From assembly GCF_022867795.2 (NCBI RefSeq), contig NZ_CP107006.1, forward strand, positions 5,828,001 to 5,892,000: a stretch of 64,000 bases of DNA. Reading direction: 5' to 3'. Position numbers and translations under genes: made by a program. Numbering within the stretch: position 1 is the first letter of the stretch; the number at the start of each line of letters is the position of its first letter. This DNA is from Chitinophaga horti. Its GTDB lineage: Bacteria; Bacteroidota; Bacteroidia; Chitinophagales; Chitinophagaceae. The notes under the pieces were generated by a model that worked only from the letters and a program-made list of their open reading frames with translations, did no database searches and was not told the DNA's origin. Positions 1 to 8,610 of this stretch are shown here, one piece after another.

Positions 1-211
1 CTGCGTTAACGGCAGGCTGCTCCTGCGGCATGGGCGGCTTTTGCACCGTGATACTTACCGATACGGTTGCCGGTGGCGTTAATGCTGCCGGTTGCTGAAT
101 GATATGTTCGTCCTCTTTTTGCTCCACCTCCTGATCTTTCACTTGCGGCACTGCCTTTTCCTTCACCGGCTGCGGTTCAGAGGATCCAAAAAGGTCTAGT
201 TGCTGCATCAT
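1..211 (-). CDS. Partial CDS, N-terminal 70 residues; possibly a MerR-family regulator
   Basis: An open frame on the minus strand starts at a double ATG (211 and 208) and runs off the left edge of the window. The visible protein begins MMQQLDLFG and continues as a Pro/Gln/Val/Lys-rich low-complexity stretch with no recognisable domain. In many Bacteroidota a MerR-type regulator lies next to an M23 peptidase and alaS, and this gene is in that place, so a MerR regulator with a disordered N-terminus is a reasonable guess from context alone. The DNA-binding part is not in the window, so the identity is open. Confidence 0.45.
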   Translation of the reverse strand, partial: MMQQLDLFGSSEPQPVKEKAVPQVKDQEVEQKEDEHIIQQPAALTPPATVSVSITVQKPPMPQEQPAVNA

Positions 212-331
212 GATGTTACGGTTAAGGGTAAGCTGATAGTGATTACAAAACTAATAATTTAAAGGACTGTTTTCACGATCAAGATACCCCCTTTTTCGCA
301 TCATTTGCCCAGGTGTGCAAGAATCATTCCA

Positions 332-1300
332 TTAATCCAGTGACTGGTTGCTGGAGCGCGCTACCTTCAGCATTCTGTCGAATTGCTCGGCGGTAAGATC
401 GTTGAAGAAGAAGAAGACAGGATCTACTTTTCCGTTGTTTTTAATTACCTCGTAGTGGCAGTGCGGACCAGTAGATTTACCGGTGCTGCCCACCCATCCT
501 ACCACATCGCCACGTTTAACGGCCTGTCCACGTTTTACCTTGATGCGCACCATGTGTCCATACAAGGTTTTGTAACCGTAGCCGTGGTTCAGTATCACGT
601 GGTTGCCATACCCTACCTCGCTCATGCTCGCATCTTCCACGGTGCCGTCGCCGGTAGCATAAATAGGCGTGCCGGAGGGCGCTGCGAAATCGAGACCGCT
701 ATGGAACTTTACGGTTTTGTAGATCGGGTCTACCCGGTAACCGAAACCGGAAGCAATACGGTCCAGGTCTTTATTGGCTACTGGCTGAATGGCCGGGATA
801 GAAGCCAGCATTTTTTGCTTGTTCTTGATAAGATCGTCTATCTGTAAATATGATTTCTCCTGTATTTTGATCCGGTTGGTAATTTCGGCCAGTGTGTTGG
901 AGGTCGCTTCGATCACCTCGCTGTTGGTGAGTGTTTGCAGCTTTTCCTCGTTCTTCTTCACTATATCACCGGCACGCACGCTGTCTGCAATCGGTGTCGC
1001 TTCAAATATCACCCGGTAAATTTCATTGTCGCGGTGCTGCAGTTCGGAAAGTTGGCCTTTCACTTCGCCCAGGCGGTCTTTCAGCAGGTCGTACTGTTCC
1101 TTCATCTGGTCTATTTCACGGCGCAGGTTTTTTTCCTTCGGAGAATCCAGGAAGCGGTATGCTACCGAAAGGAAAAGGATGCCGGTTACGATGGCGGCCG
1201 AAAGAAAGCCCAGTATACGCAGGATTTTTACGCGTACGGATACGACGAGCTTTTCATATTTGAGCGTTTGTGTGTTGTAGAAATATTTGACCTTCTTCAT
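332..1300 (-). CDS. M23 family metallopeptidase (LytM/NlpD-type, membrane-anchored)
   Basis: A 322-residue peptidoglycan endopeptidase predicted to cut peptide cross-links in the periplasm. A short cytoplasmic N-terminus is followed by one membrane segment (about residues 27-49), a Lys/Glu-rich coiled coil (about 55-95) and a C-terminal M23 domain. The domain has the expected zinc ligands: H200 and D204 in HSGLD, and H282 in HCHYE, with H249 in LYGHM and H280 as the other active-site histidines. All catalytic residues are present, so the enzyme is probably active rather than a NlpD-like activator. It is divergent from alaS across a 340-bp spacer. The exact cell-wall substrate and any divisome role cannot be told from sequence. 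Confidence 0.9.
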   Translation of the reverse strand: MKKVKYFYNTQTLKYEKLVVSVRVKILRILGFLSAAIVTGILFLSVAYRFLDSPKEKNLRREIDQMKEQYDLLKDRLGEVKGQLSELQHRDNEIYRVIFEATPIADSVRAGDIVKKNEEKLQTLTNSEVIEATSNTLAEITNRIKIQEKSYLQIDDLIKNKQKMLASIPAIQPVANKDLDRIASGFGYRVDPIYKTVKFHSGLDFAAPSGTPIYATGDGTVEDASMSEVGYGNHVILNHGYGYKTLYGHMVRIKVKRGQAVKRGDVVGWVGSTGKSTGPHCHYEVIKNNGKVDPVFFFFNDLTAEQFDRMLKVARSSNQSLD

Positions 1301-1640
1301 TGAACCAGGTGTGTCTAAAGCTGGGCGCGTTCATCACTGAACGTTCATCCACTTGATTTATTTCGGGCGCTTTGGCCGTTTTCGGGCTAAAAACGCTTTT
1401 CTGCTTCGTTTTTGAATAATGCGACAGCTTTCAATATTTTTGCACCGCGCCTGAAATTGGCGGCTAAAGAATTGGGCTGGCACAGCGGGGTTAAACATAA
1501 TGGAATTTCGCGAACAAACCATTTCCCAAGGATATAGTCTGGTAACCGGCTTATTTTCGCTGGGATACAAATTAAAGCCAAATTTAACATAGTCGCAATT
1601 ATAAAATTTAAAATAGATATTAATACCTAGCAATACCTTT
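1301..1640. other. Intergenic spacer between the M23 peptidase gene and alaS
   Basis: This 340-bp divergent spacer holds one good forward promoter (1411-1442, listed separately), which implies an alaS leader of about 190 nt. I see no ORF with coding character and no strong terminator hairpin. For the minus-strand peptidase gene I could not find a clean TAnnTTTG box close to its start. Confidence 0.5.
1411..1442 (+). promoter_or_regulatory. Predicted Bacteroidota-type promoter for alaS
   Basis: TTTG at 1411-1414 and TATTTTTG at 1435-1442 are separated by 20 bp. This matches the -33 TTTG / -7 TAnnTTTG consensus of the Bacteroidota primary sigma factor. Transcription would begin near 1449, giving a long (about 190-nt) untranslated leader before the alaS ATG. 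Confidence 0.55.
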
Positions 1641-4253
1641 ATGACAGCAGCCCAGATCAGACAACAATTCCTGGATTTCTTCGCTTCCAAAGGCCACACC
1701 ATCGTGCCTTCGGCCCCGATCGTATTGAAAAACGACCCTACCCTCAAGTTTACTAACGCGGGTATGAACCAGTTTAAGGACTATTTCCTGGGCAACCAGG
1801 CGGCGCCCTGGAAACGCGCGGCCGACACACAAAAGTGCCTCCGCGTAAGCGGCAAGCATAACGACCTCGAGGAAGTAGGTATCGACACCTATCACCACAC
1901 GATGTTCGAAATGCTGGGTAACTGGAGCTTTGGCGACTATTTTAAGAAAGAAGCCATTGCCTGGAGCTGGGAACTGCTGAGCGAGGTGTATAAAATCCCG
2001 AAAGACAGGTTGTATGTGACTGTTTTTGAGGGAGATAGCAAAGAAAACCTGGAGAAGGACACCGAGGCTTACGAGTTCTGGAAACAGTTCGTGGCCGAAG
2101 ACCGTATCCTCATGGGTAATAAAAAAGATAACTTCTGGGAGATGGGCGACACTGGTCCCTGTGGCCCCTGTAGCGAAATACATGTGGACTGTCGGCCAGA
2201 TGCGGAACGCGCCCTGGTAGACGGCGCTACCCTGGTGAACGCCGACCACCCTCAGGTGATCGAGATATGGAACAACGTATTCATGCAGTTTAACCGCCTG
2301 AAAGACAAGAGCCTGCAACCCCTGCCTGCCCAACACGTGGACACTGGTATGGGCTTCGAGCGACTGGTGCGCGTGCTGCAACAGAAAACGTCCAACTACG
2401 ACACCGACGTGTTTCAGCCAACCATTCGCGTAACTGAAACGTTCTGCGGTAAAAAGTATGGCGAAACCGAAAAGACCGACATCGCCTTCCGCGTAATTGC
2501 CGACCATATTCGTGCGATCTGCTTCGCGATTGCCGACGGACAGCTGCCGTCTAACACCGACGCCGGTTACGTGATCCGCCGCATCCTGCGCAGGGCGGTG
2601 CGTTACTACTATTCCTTCCTGGATGTGAAAAAGCCCCTGCTGCACGAACTCGTGCCACAACTGGCCGGGCAATTCGCCCACGTATTCCCGGAGCTGAGCC
2701 AGCAGGTTGATTTTGTGAAGAAAGTGGTGTTTGAGGAAGAAAACAGCTTCCTCCGTACCCTGGAAGGGGGTATCCGTCGCGTAGAAGACGTGATTGGCGC
2801 CGCTAAACAGAAGAACATCGATGGCGCTACCGCCTTTGAATTATATGATACCTACGGCTTCCCTTACGATCTCACCGCGCTTATCGCTTCTGAGAACGGC
2901 TTCGCGGTAGACGAAGAAGGTTTTAAGGCCGAGCTGCAGAAGCAGAAGGACCGTTCCCGTGCGGCCACCGCGCTGGACATGGGCGATTGGACGATGCTGG
3001 ACGAGCAGCCTTCCGGTAAGTTCATCGGCTACACTACCCTGGAAGCCGACGCCAAAGTGCTGAAATACCGCAAGGTAAAGGCAAAAGGTAAGGAGCAATA
3101 CCAACTGGTACTCGACCAAACCCCTTTCTATGCCGAAAGCGGCGGGCAGGTAGGGGATACTGGCGTGCTCGACTTTGCCGGTGAAACCATTATCGTTACC
3201 GATACAAAGAAAGAAAACGACCTGATCGTACATTTTACCGATACGCTGCCTGCCAACGTGGCCGCGCCGGTAAAAGCGACCGTTAATAAAGAGGTACGCA
3301 TCAATACCGAAAAGAACCACTCCGCTACCCACTTGCTGCATGCTGCGCTGCGCCTGGTGTTGGGTAACCACGTAGCCCAGAAAGGCTCCCTGGTAAACGG
3401 TGAAAACCTGCGTTTCGACTTCTCCCACTTCGCTAAAGTAACCGACGAGGAACTGGCAAAGATCGAAGCGATCGTAAATGAGAAGATAAGGGAAAACATT
3501 CCCGTAGTGATCAAAGAACTGCCCAAGGAAGAAGCCCTGAAATTGGGCGCTATGGCCCTGTTTGGTGAAAAGTACGGCGATGTGGTGCGTGTTGTGGTAA
3601 TGGATCCTGCCTATTCGGTAGAACTGTGTGGCGGTACCCACGTAGGCTCCACTGGTGAACTCGGTATCTTTAAATTCGTAGCTGAAAGTGCGGTGGCTGC
3701 TGGTGTACGCCGTGTAGAAGCGGTAACCGGTGCGAAAGCAGAAGCTTATATCAACGAGCAATTCGAGATATTGAAGGCGGTGAAAACGCAGCTGAAGAAT
3801 CCTAAAGACCTGGCAAAAGTAATCGAGAACCTCGTGAACGACAAAGCCGCCCTGGAAAAACAGCTGGCTGCCCTCGAACTGAAACAGGTGCAACAGATGG
3901 CTGCTACCCTGCCGGCGAAGGCGGTAGCAGTAAACGGCATCAACTTCCTCGGTCTGCAGATAGAAGCCAGCAGTGCGGATACCCTCCGTCAGCTTGCCCT
4001 CGCGCTGAAGCCCCTGATGGAAAACTTCGTCGTGGTACTGGCGGCCGAAGTGGCCGGTAAAGCCCAGGTAGTGGTAAGCATCGCGGACAATTTGGTAACT
4101 GAAAAAGGTCTGGACGCCACTAAAATCATTAAAGAGAAGATCGCCGGCCTCATCAAAGGGGGCGGCGGTGGACAGAAGGCTCTCGCTTCGGCAGGTGGCC
4201 AGGAAACTGCACAGCTTCAACAAGCGATTGACGCAGTTAAAGATTCCTTGTAA
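1641..4253 (+). CDS. alaS: Alanine--tRNA ligase
   Basis: Cytoplasmic class II synthetase that charges tRNA-Ala. The 870-residue protein has the normal full length: N-terminal catalytic core (ends near residue 240), tRNA-recognition helices, an editing domain with HSATH near residue 560 and the CGGTH zinc motif near residue 663, then the C-Ala oligomerisation domain ending in a Gly-rich GGGGGQ stretch. The editing residues look intact, so mischarged Ser/Gly should be cleared. Translation starts at ATG 1641; there is no obvious Shine-Dalgarno, as is normal in Bacteroidota. A strong intrinsic terminator follows at 4274. Confidence 0.98.
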   Translation: MTAAQIRQQFLDFFASKGHTIVPSAPIVLKNDPTLKFTNAGMNQFKDYFLGNQAAPWKRAADTQKCLRVSGKHNDLEEVGIDTYHHTMFEMLGNWSFGDYFKKEAIAWSWELLSEVYKIPKDRLYVTVFEGDSKENLEKDTEAYEFWKQFVAEDRILMGNKKDNFWEMGDTGPCGPCSEIHVDCRPDAERALVDGATLVNADHPQVIEIWNNVFMQFNRLKDKSLQPLPAQHVDTGMGFERLVRVLQQKTSNYDTDVFQPTIRVTETFCGKKYGETEKTDIAFRVIADHIRAICFAIADGQLPSNTDAGYVIRRILRRAVRYYYSFLDVKKPLLHELVPQLAGQFAHVFPELSQQVDFVKKVVFEEENSFLRTLEGGIRRVEDVIGAAKQKNIDGATAFELYDTYGFPYDLTALIASENGFAVDEEGFKAELQKQKDRSRAATALDMGDWTMLDEQPSGKFIGYTTLEADAKVLKYRKVKAKGKEQYQLVLDQTPFYAESGGQVGDTGVLDFAGETIIVTDTKKENDLIVHFTDTLPANVAAPVKATVNKEVRINTEKNHSATHLLHAALRLVLGNHVAQKGSLVNGENLRFDFSHFAKVTDEELAKIEAIVNEKIRENIPVVIKELPKEEALKLGAMALFGEKYGDVVRVVVMDPAYSVELCGGTHVGSTGELGIFKFVAESAVAAGVRRVEAVTGAKAEAYINEQFEILKAVKTQLKNPKDLAKVIENLVNDKAALEKQLAALELKQVQQMAATLPAKAVAVNGINFLGLQIEASSADTLRQLALALKPLMENFVVVLAAEVAGKAQVVVSIADNLVTEKGLDATKIIKEKIAGLIKGGGGGQKALASAGGQETAQLQQAIDAVKDSL

Positions 4254-4273
4254 CAGTCTCATTATCAATATCG

Positions 4274-4308
4274 AAAGGGTCGTAAGCATCGCTTACGGCC
4301 CTTTTTTT
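4274..4308 (+). terminator. Intrinsic terminator after alaS
   Basis: A long hairpin, AAAGGGtCGTAAGC paired with GCTTACGgCCCTTT around a 3-nt loop, runs directly into a tract of seven T. Confidence 0.85.
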
Positions 4309-4332
4309 GGATTTATCGTATCGAACGGCTAC

Positions 4333-4466
4333 ATCCTTCGACAAACCTGGCTATATCCTTCGTAGATAGTCCGTATATCCTTCGTAGATACTTCGTAAAT
4401 GATTCGTAGGTATACGAACCTTATACGAAGGATATACGAACCATATACGAAGGATGAACGAAGGAT
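4333..4466. repeat. Phased ATCCTTCG / CGAAGGAT repeat cluster
   Basis: ATCCTTCG occurs at 4333, 4355 and 4377, exactly 22 bp apart. Its reverse complement CGAAGGAT occurs at 4426, 4448 and 4459, spaced 22 and 11 bp. The middle is filled with related TTCGTA/TACGAA words. The block can fold into a long imperfect hairpin in RNA or cruciform DNA. It lies between the alaS terminator and the next promoter, and contains no gene. Confidence 0.75.
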
Positions 4467-4606
4467 GCAGCAATTTTGCTTAAAGGATGTTGAGTTGATC
4501 GCCGATGGTTTATCGGTCCATCCGGCCCCATCCGTAAGCTGAAATTTTTAACATTCTGTTAGTCCATCGACCCGCTTTTTAACTTTTTCTTTTTAGCCCT
4601 CACCGA

Positions 4607-4614
4607 TAAATTTG
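4607..4614 (+). promoter_or_regulatory. -7 promoter box of the PDZ-protein gene
   Basis: TAAATTTG fits the Bacteroidota TAnnTTTG -7 box and lies 27 bp before the ATG at 4642. A T-rich stretch replaces a clean -33 TTTG. The box overlaps the alternative upstream start at 4612, which therefore cannot be the translation start. Confidence 0.5.
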
Positions 4615-4641
4615 TGTGGAAACAATCAATTACATCAAACC

Positions 4642-5676
4642 ATGAATAAGCTGTTATACACACTGGGCCTTGCAGGCATGACTGCCGTTGCCTTGCCGGT
4701 TATAGCGCAGGAGAAAGGAGCGAATAAACTCGGCGAATACGATGAGATTATTTTGAAGAGAAAGGATGGCAAAGACGGGAAGGTAACCGTCGAGATCAAA
4801 GACGGTGAGGTGTATGTGGACGGTAAAAAGATCAGTGAATATAAAGGAGAAGACATTTCCGTTTACCATCGCCGCAATACGCCGGTGGATGGCAATACTT
4901 TCAGTTTCAGGGGCGCGCCGCGTGGCGGCATGCAGCTCTACCGCGGCGAAGGGGCTCCCGAGGCCCCATCGCTTGCTGGTAAAGCGGTGTTAGGAGTTAT
5001 TACGGCCAAGGAAGAAGCGGCTGGCGCAACGGTGAAAGAAGTGTCCGAAGGCAGCGCTGCCGAAAAGGCCGGCCTCAAAGAAGGCGACGTTATCACCCAA
5101 GTGAATGATGCTAAAATCAGCGAACCACAGGAACTGTTCGAAGCCATTGCTGCTAAAAAGCCGGGTGAGGAAGTGACCGTGACGTACCTGCGTAATAAAA
5201 AGGAAAGCAAGGCAAAAGCTAAATTGGGTGAGAGGCCGGCAGCGCCGTTAAACTTCGGTGGCGATGATGGCAATACCTTCAACTTCCGCAGCATGCCGCG
5301 TGGCGGGGACGATAATACGTTCGACTTCCGCAGGATGCCTCGTGGCGGCGACCTGGAGGACTTCTTCGGAGGTATGCAGCGCCAGAGAGAAGATAATAGC
5401 ACCCGTCTGGGACTGTCTGTACAGGATACAGAAGACGGTAAGGGTGTAAAGGTGCTGGACGTAACTGAAGGCTCCGCAGCGGAAAAGGCCGGGTTTAAGG
5501 AGGAGGATGTGATTACAGAACTGGGCGGTTCTGCCGTACGGTCGGCCCGCGACGTGGTAAGCACCTACCAGGCGAACAAGGCTAAAGGCGAACTGAACGC
5601 GAAAATACTTCGCGGCGGCAAAGTGCAAACGCTGACCGTAAAAGTGCCAAAAAAGCTGAATAAAGCAGATTTATAG
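4642..5676 (+). CDS. Secreted protein with two PDZ domains
   Basis: A 344-residue exported protein. Residues 1-23 form a signal peptide (cleavage probably after VIAQ). An acidic/basic region follows, then PDZ domain 1 (starting LGVITAKEEA and containing SAAEKAGLKEGDVIT) and PDZ domain 2 (starting RLGLSV and containing SAAEKAGFKEEDVIT). A 14-residue motif of the form DxNTFxFRxxPRGG occurs once before PDZ1 and twice in tandem between the two PDZ domains. There is no protease triad, so it is not a DegP-like enzyme; a periplasmic peptide-binding or scaffold role is plausible. The start at 4642 is chosen because it opens the signal peptide and lies downstream of the promoter box. A terminator follows. 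Confidence 0.8.
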   Translation: MNKLLYTLGLAGMTAVALPVIAQEKGANKLGEYDEIILKRKDGKDGKVTVEIKDGEVYVDGKKISEYKGEDISVYHRRNTPVDGNTFSFRGAPRGGMQLYRGEGAPEAPSLAGKAVLGVITAKEEAAGATVKEVSEGSAAEKAGLKEGDVITQVNDAKISEPQELFEAIAAKKPGEEVTVTYLRNKKESKAKAKLGERPAAPLNFGGDDGNTFNFRSMPRGGDDNTFDFRRMPRGGDLEDFFGGMQRQREDNSTRLGLSVQDTEDGKGVKVLDVTEGSAAEKAGFKEEDVITELGGSAVRSARDVVSTYQANKAKGELNAKILRGGKVQTLTVKVPKKLNKADL

Positions 5677-5715
5677 GTTTTCATACAATAGATATAGTTT
5701 AAGTGTTAGCGTAAC

Positions 5716-5743
5716 AAAAGGCCTGCTTAGTGCAGGCTTTTTT
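5716..5743 (+). terminator. Intrinsic terminator after the PDZ-protein gene
   Basis: GCCTGC pairs with GCAGGC around a short loop, extended by an A-tract/T-tract pairing, and ends in six T. Confidence 0.8.
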
Positions 5744-5803
5744 ATTGGCAGAGGGGCATTATCCCTCCCAACCAAAATTCCCCCACCATTATCCCAGTTT
5801 GAA

Positions 5804-5811
5804 TATCTTTG
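5804..5811 (+). promoter_or_regulatory. -7 promoter box of gatB
   Basis: TATCTTTG matches TAnnTTTG and lies 25 bp before the gatB ATG. No clean -33 TTTG is at the usual distance. Confidence 0.45.
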
Positions 5812-5836
5812 TACGAATCGTCCGGACACAAATATC

Positions 5837-7291
5837 ATGAGCTTGAACATCGATTATAGTAAGTACGAAGCCGTAATAGGGCTGGAGGTGCATGCACAGC
5901 TGCAAACGGTGAGTAAACTGTTTTGTAACGACAGCGCAGCATTCGGCGGCGCTCCCAATACGCATATCAGTCCCATCACCCTGGCGCACCCGGGTACATT
6001 GCCCTTTTTGAACAAGAAGGCCGTAGAGTACGCCATCCGCCTGGGCCTGGCCTGCCATTGTGAAATAGAAAAGGAGAACTATTTTGCCCGTAAAAACTAT
6101 TTCTATCCCGATCTTCCCAAAGGATACCAGGTATCGCAACATACTGCGCCTATTTGTAAAGGTGGCTACGTAGCTATAGTAACAGATGCAGGTGCCCGTA
6201 ACATCACACTCAACCGCATCCACCTGGAAGAAGATGCCGGCAAATCGATACACGACCAGGACCCGGACAATACCCTGATCGACTATAACCGTGCAGGTGT
6301 GCCGCTGGTGGAGATCGTGACCGAGCCGGATTTACATACTTCGGACGAAGCCTACGCTTACCTCACGGTGTTGCGCCGTCTCGTGCGCTTCCTCGAAGTG
6401 TGCGATGGCAATATGGAAGAAGGAAGTATGCGTTGCGATGCGAATATTTCCATCCGCCTGAAAGGCGATACCAATTTAGGCACGAAGGTGGAAGTGAAGA
6501 ACATGAACTCTATCCGCAACGTGAAACGTGCGATCGATAACGAAGTAAAACGCCAGATCGAAATGACGGAGCGGGGCGAACGTATTGTGCAGGAAACCCG
6601 CAGCTTCGATGCTGCTAATGGCAGCTCGTTCCCACTTCGATCTAAAGAAGAAGCAAACGATTACCGCTACTTCGCCGAGCCAGACCTGGCGCCGTTCAAC
6701 TTCTCCGATGCGTTTATCGATGATATTCGTAAGGCCTTGCCGCCATTGCCGGAACAACTGGTGCAAAAGTATGTGCAGCAACTTGGCCTGCCCGAATACG
6801 ATGCGAACGTGCTTTGCGACGACCGCGAAACAGTGCAGTATTTCGAAGCGCTTATTGCAACCACACCGCACTACAAAGCCGCAGCCAACTGGATGCTCGG
6901 TCCTGTAAAGTCTTACCTGAACGAACATAGCATCAGCATAGATCAGTACCCGCTTCCTGCCGCTTCGCTGGCGGCGCTCATTGCACTGGTGGCAGATGGG
7001 AAGGTGAATTTTTCCATCGCCTCTTCCCGCATTTTACCTGAATTGATAAAGACGCCGGAAAAAGCGCCGCTCGATATTGCCACTGGGCTAAACCTGGTGC
7101 AGGATACGGATGCCGGCAGCATTGCACCGATCGTAGATGAGGTGCTGGCCAAATATCCGGATAAGGTGAAAGAGTTTAAAGCAGGTAAAAAAGGATTGAT
7201 GGCGCTGTTCGTAGGAGAGGTAATGAAGTTGTCCAAAGGAAAAGCAGATCCTAAATTGACTAACCAGTTGCTGGCGGAAAAACTCCGTTAA
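5837..7291 (+). CDS. gatB: Asp-tRNA(Asn)/Glu-tRNA(Gln) amidotransferase subunit B
   Basis: Kinase/transamidase subunit of GatCAB, which converts Glu-tRNA-Gln (or Asp-tRNA-Asn) to the correct aminoacyl-tRNA in the cytoplasm. The 484-residue length is normal. The family start GLEVHAQL, the conserved central DYNRAGVPLVEIVTEPD region, and the C-terminal YqeY-like tRNA-binding tail ending in LLAEKLR are all recognisable. gatA and gatC are not in the window, which is common in Bacteroidota where the three genes are dispersed. The following thioredoxin-like gene begins 79 bp downstream and has its own possible -7 box. Confidence 0.97.
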   Translation: MSLNIDYSKYEAVIGLEVHAQLQTVSKLFCNDSAAFGGAPNTHISPITLAHPGTLPFLNKKAVEYAIRLGLACHCEIEKENYFARKNYFYPDLPKGYQVSQHTAPICKGGYVAIVTDAGARNITLNRIHLEEDAGKSIHDQDPDNTLIDYNRAGVPLVEIVTEPDLHTSDEAYAYLTVLRRLVRFLEVCDGNMEEGSMRCDANISIRLKGDTNLGTKVEVKNMNSIRNVKRAIDNEVKRQIEMTERGERIVQETRSFDAANGSSFPLRSKEEANDYRYFAEPDLAPFNFSDAFIDDIRKALPPLPEQLVQKYVQQLGLPEYDANVLCDDRETVQYFEALIATTPHYKAAANWMLGPVKSYLNEHSISIDQYPLPAASLAALIALVADGKVNFSIASSRILPELIKTPEKAPLDIATGLNLVQDTDAGSIAPIVDEVLAKYPDKVKEFKAGKKGLMALFVGEVMKLSKGKADPKLTNQLLAEKLR

Positions 7292-7330
7292 AAGAAGGTT
7301 AACCTGCCTTTCGATATCGCTTTTAACACC

Positions 7331-7338
7331 TATTTTTG
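7331..7338 (+). promoter_or_regulatory. -7 promoter box of the thioredoxin-like lipoprotein gene
   Basis: TATTTTTG (TAnnTTTG type) lies 32 bp before the ATG at 7371. The -33 element is weak. Confidence 0.4.
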
Positions 7339-7370
7339 AAAGATTCAGTTATCAAAACAAAAGACCCGAA

Positions 7371-8534
7371 ATGAAAAAATCAATATTACTGTCAGCTTTC
7401 GCAGCCGCGTTGTTCGCAGTGGGCTGTAATGAGCAGGAGGAGAAAGGGGAGTTTAAGATAGATGTGAAGCTGGCCAATGCACCGCTGAATAAAGTAGTGC
7501 TGGAAGAACTCACGATAGAATACCCGAAGATCGTAGATAGCACCAACATTACTGATCCTGCCGGCAAGTTTACGCTGAAAGGATTGGTGAATACACAGGG
7601 ACTTTACCGCATTCGTTTTGAAGATGGTAAGTTTATTATGCTGGCGCTGGATGCAGGCGACATCGCGATCGACGGAGACTATAATCAACTGGAGAAGATC
7701 GCGGTCAAAGGTTCCGACGGCACCGTGGAAATCCGCGATATGCTGAACAAGTATAACGAGAAAAGCGTTACGCTCACCGGCCTTCAGATGCGCATGGACA
7801 GTCTGCAGCAGATCAAAGGTACCGATAGCCTGCAAGCGGTTACGAACGAGACGTTCACCAAAGAGGTAGAAGCCTTGAAAAAAGAGGTAATAGATGTGAC
7901 CAACAATTCTAAAAACCCGGCCACTGCCGCTTTTGCGTTTACACTGTTGCCTCCGGAAACGCCACAGGAGCAAACTGCTTATAAAGAGCGTTTGGCCAAC
8001 CTGGAAAAACGTTTCCCGCAGAACCCATTTGTAAAATCAGTAGCGCAAAAGCTGGGCGAACAAATGAAACAGGACGACCAGCCACAGCCAACTGGTCCGG
8101 AAGATGGTCCGGCTAAAATGATTGGTCAAACCGCGCCTGACTTTACCCTGCCGGATGTTAATGGCAAAATGGTAAGCCTGAGTTCTTTCCGCGGTAAGTA
8201 TGTACTGGTAGATTTCTGGGCCAGCTGGTGTGGTCCTTGCCGCCAGGAGAACCCGAACGTAGTAAAAGCGTATAATGCCTATAAAGCGAAAAACTTCACC
8301 ATATTGGGTGTGTCGCTGGACAGGGAAAAAGCAGACTGGCAAAAGGCAATTGCGGCTGACGGTCTTAACTGGGCGCATGTGAGTGACCTCAAGTTTTGGG
8401 AATCTGCAGTCGTGCCTTTGTACAACATCAACGGTATACCAACCAACATCCTGCTCGATCCTTCCGGTAAGATCGTAGCTGCTAACCTCCGCGGCAACGC
8501 GTTGGAAGCGAAGTTGGGCGAATTATTGAAATAA
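7371..8534 (+). CDS. Thioredoxin-family (TlpA/ResA-like) lipoprotein with N-terminal DUF4369-type domain
   Basis: A 387-residue envelope protein. It begins with a lipoprotein signal peptide, with the lipobox cysteine at C19 (FAVGC). An N-terminal beta-rich domain of the DUF4369 kind is followed by a helical stretch (about 125-240) and a C-terminal AhpC/TSA-thioredoxin domain with WCGPC at 286-290. The two cysteines make it a likely periplasm-facing thiol-disulfide oxidoreductase, for example for cytochrome maturation or general disulfide reduction. Such DUF4369-thioredoxin proteins are abundant in Bacteroidota and their substrates are mostly unknown. A terminator hairpin follows. Confidence 0.88.
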   Translation: MKKSILLSAFAAALFAVGCNEQEEKGEFKIDVKLANAPLNKVVLEELTIEYPKIVDSTNITDPAGKFTLKGLVNTQGLYRIRFEDGKFIMLALDAGDIAIDGDYNQLEKIAVKGSDGTVEIRDMLNKYNEKSVTLTGLQMRMDSLQQIKGTDSLQAVTNETFTKEVEALKKEVIDVTNNSKNPATAAFAFTLLPPETPQEQTAYKERLANLEKRFPQNPFVKSVAQKLGEQMKQDDQPQPTGPEDGPAKMIGQTAPDFTLPDVNGKMVSLSSFRGKYVLVDFWASWCGPCRQENPNVVKAYNAYKAKNFTILGVSLDREKADWQKAIAADGLNWAHVSDLKFWESAVVPLYNINGIPTNILLDPSGKIVAANLRGNALEAKLGELLK

Positions 8535-8558
8535 TATCTTCCCGAATAAATCGTTTTG

Positions 8559-8594
8559 AAGAGGCTGTATCACGCAACGATGCAGCCTCTTTTT
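8559..8594 (+). terminator. Intrinsic terminator after the thioredoxin-like gene
   Basis: AAGAGGCTG pairs with CAGCCTCTT around a 15-nt loop, followed by a short T-tract. It ends just before the next start codon at 8611. Confidence 0.7.
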
Positions 8595-8610
8595 ATGTCG
8601 ACGAACGTAT

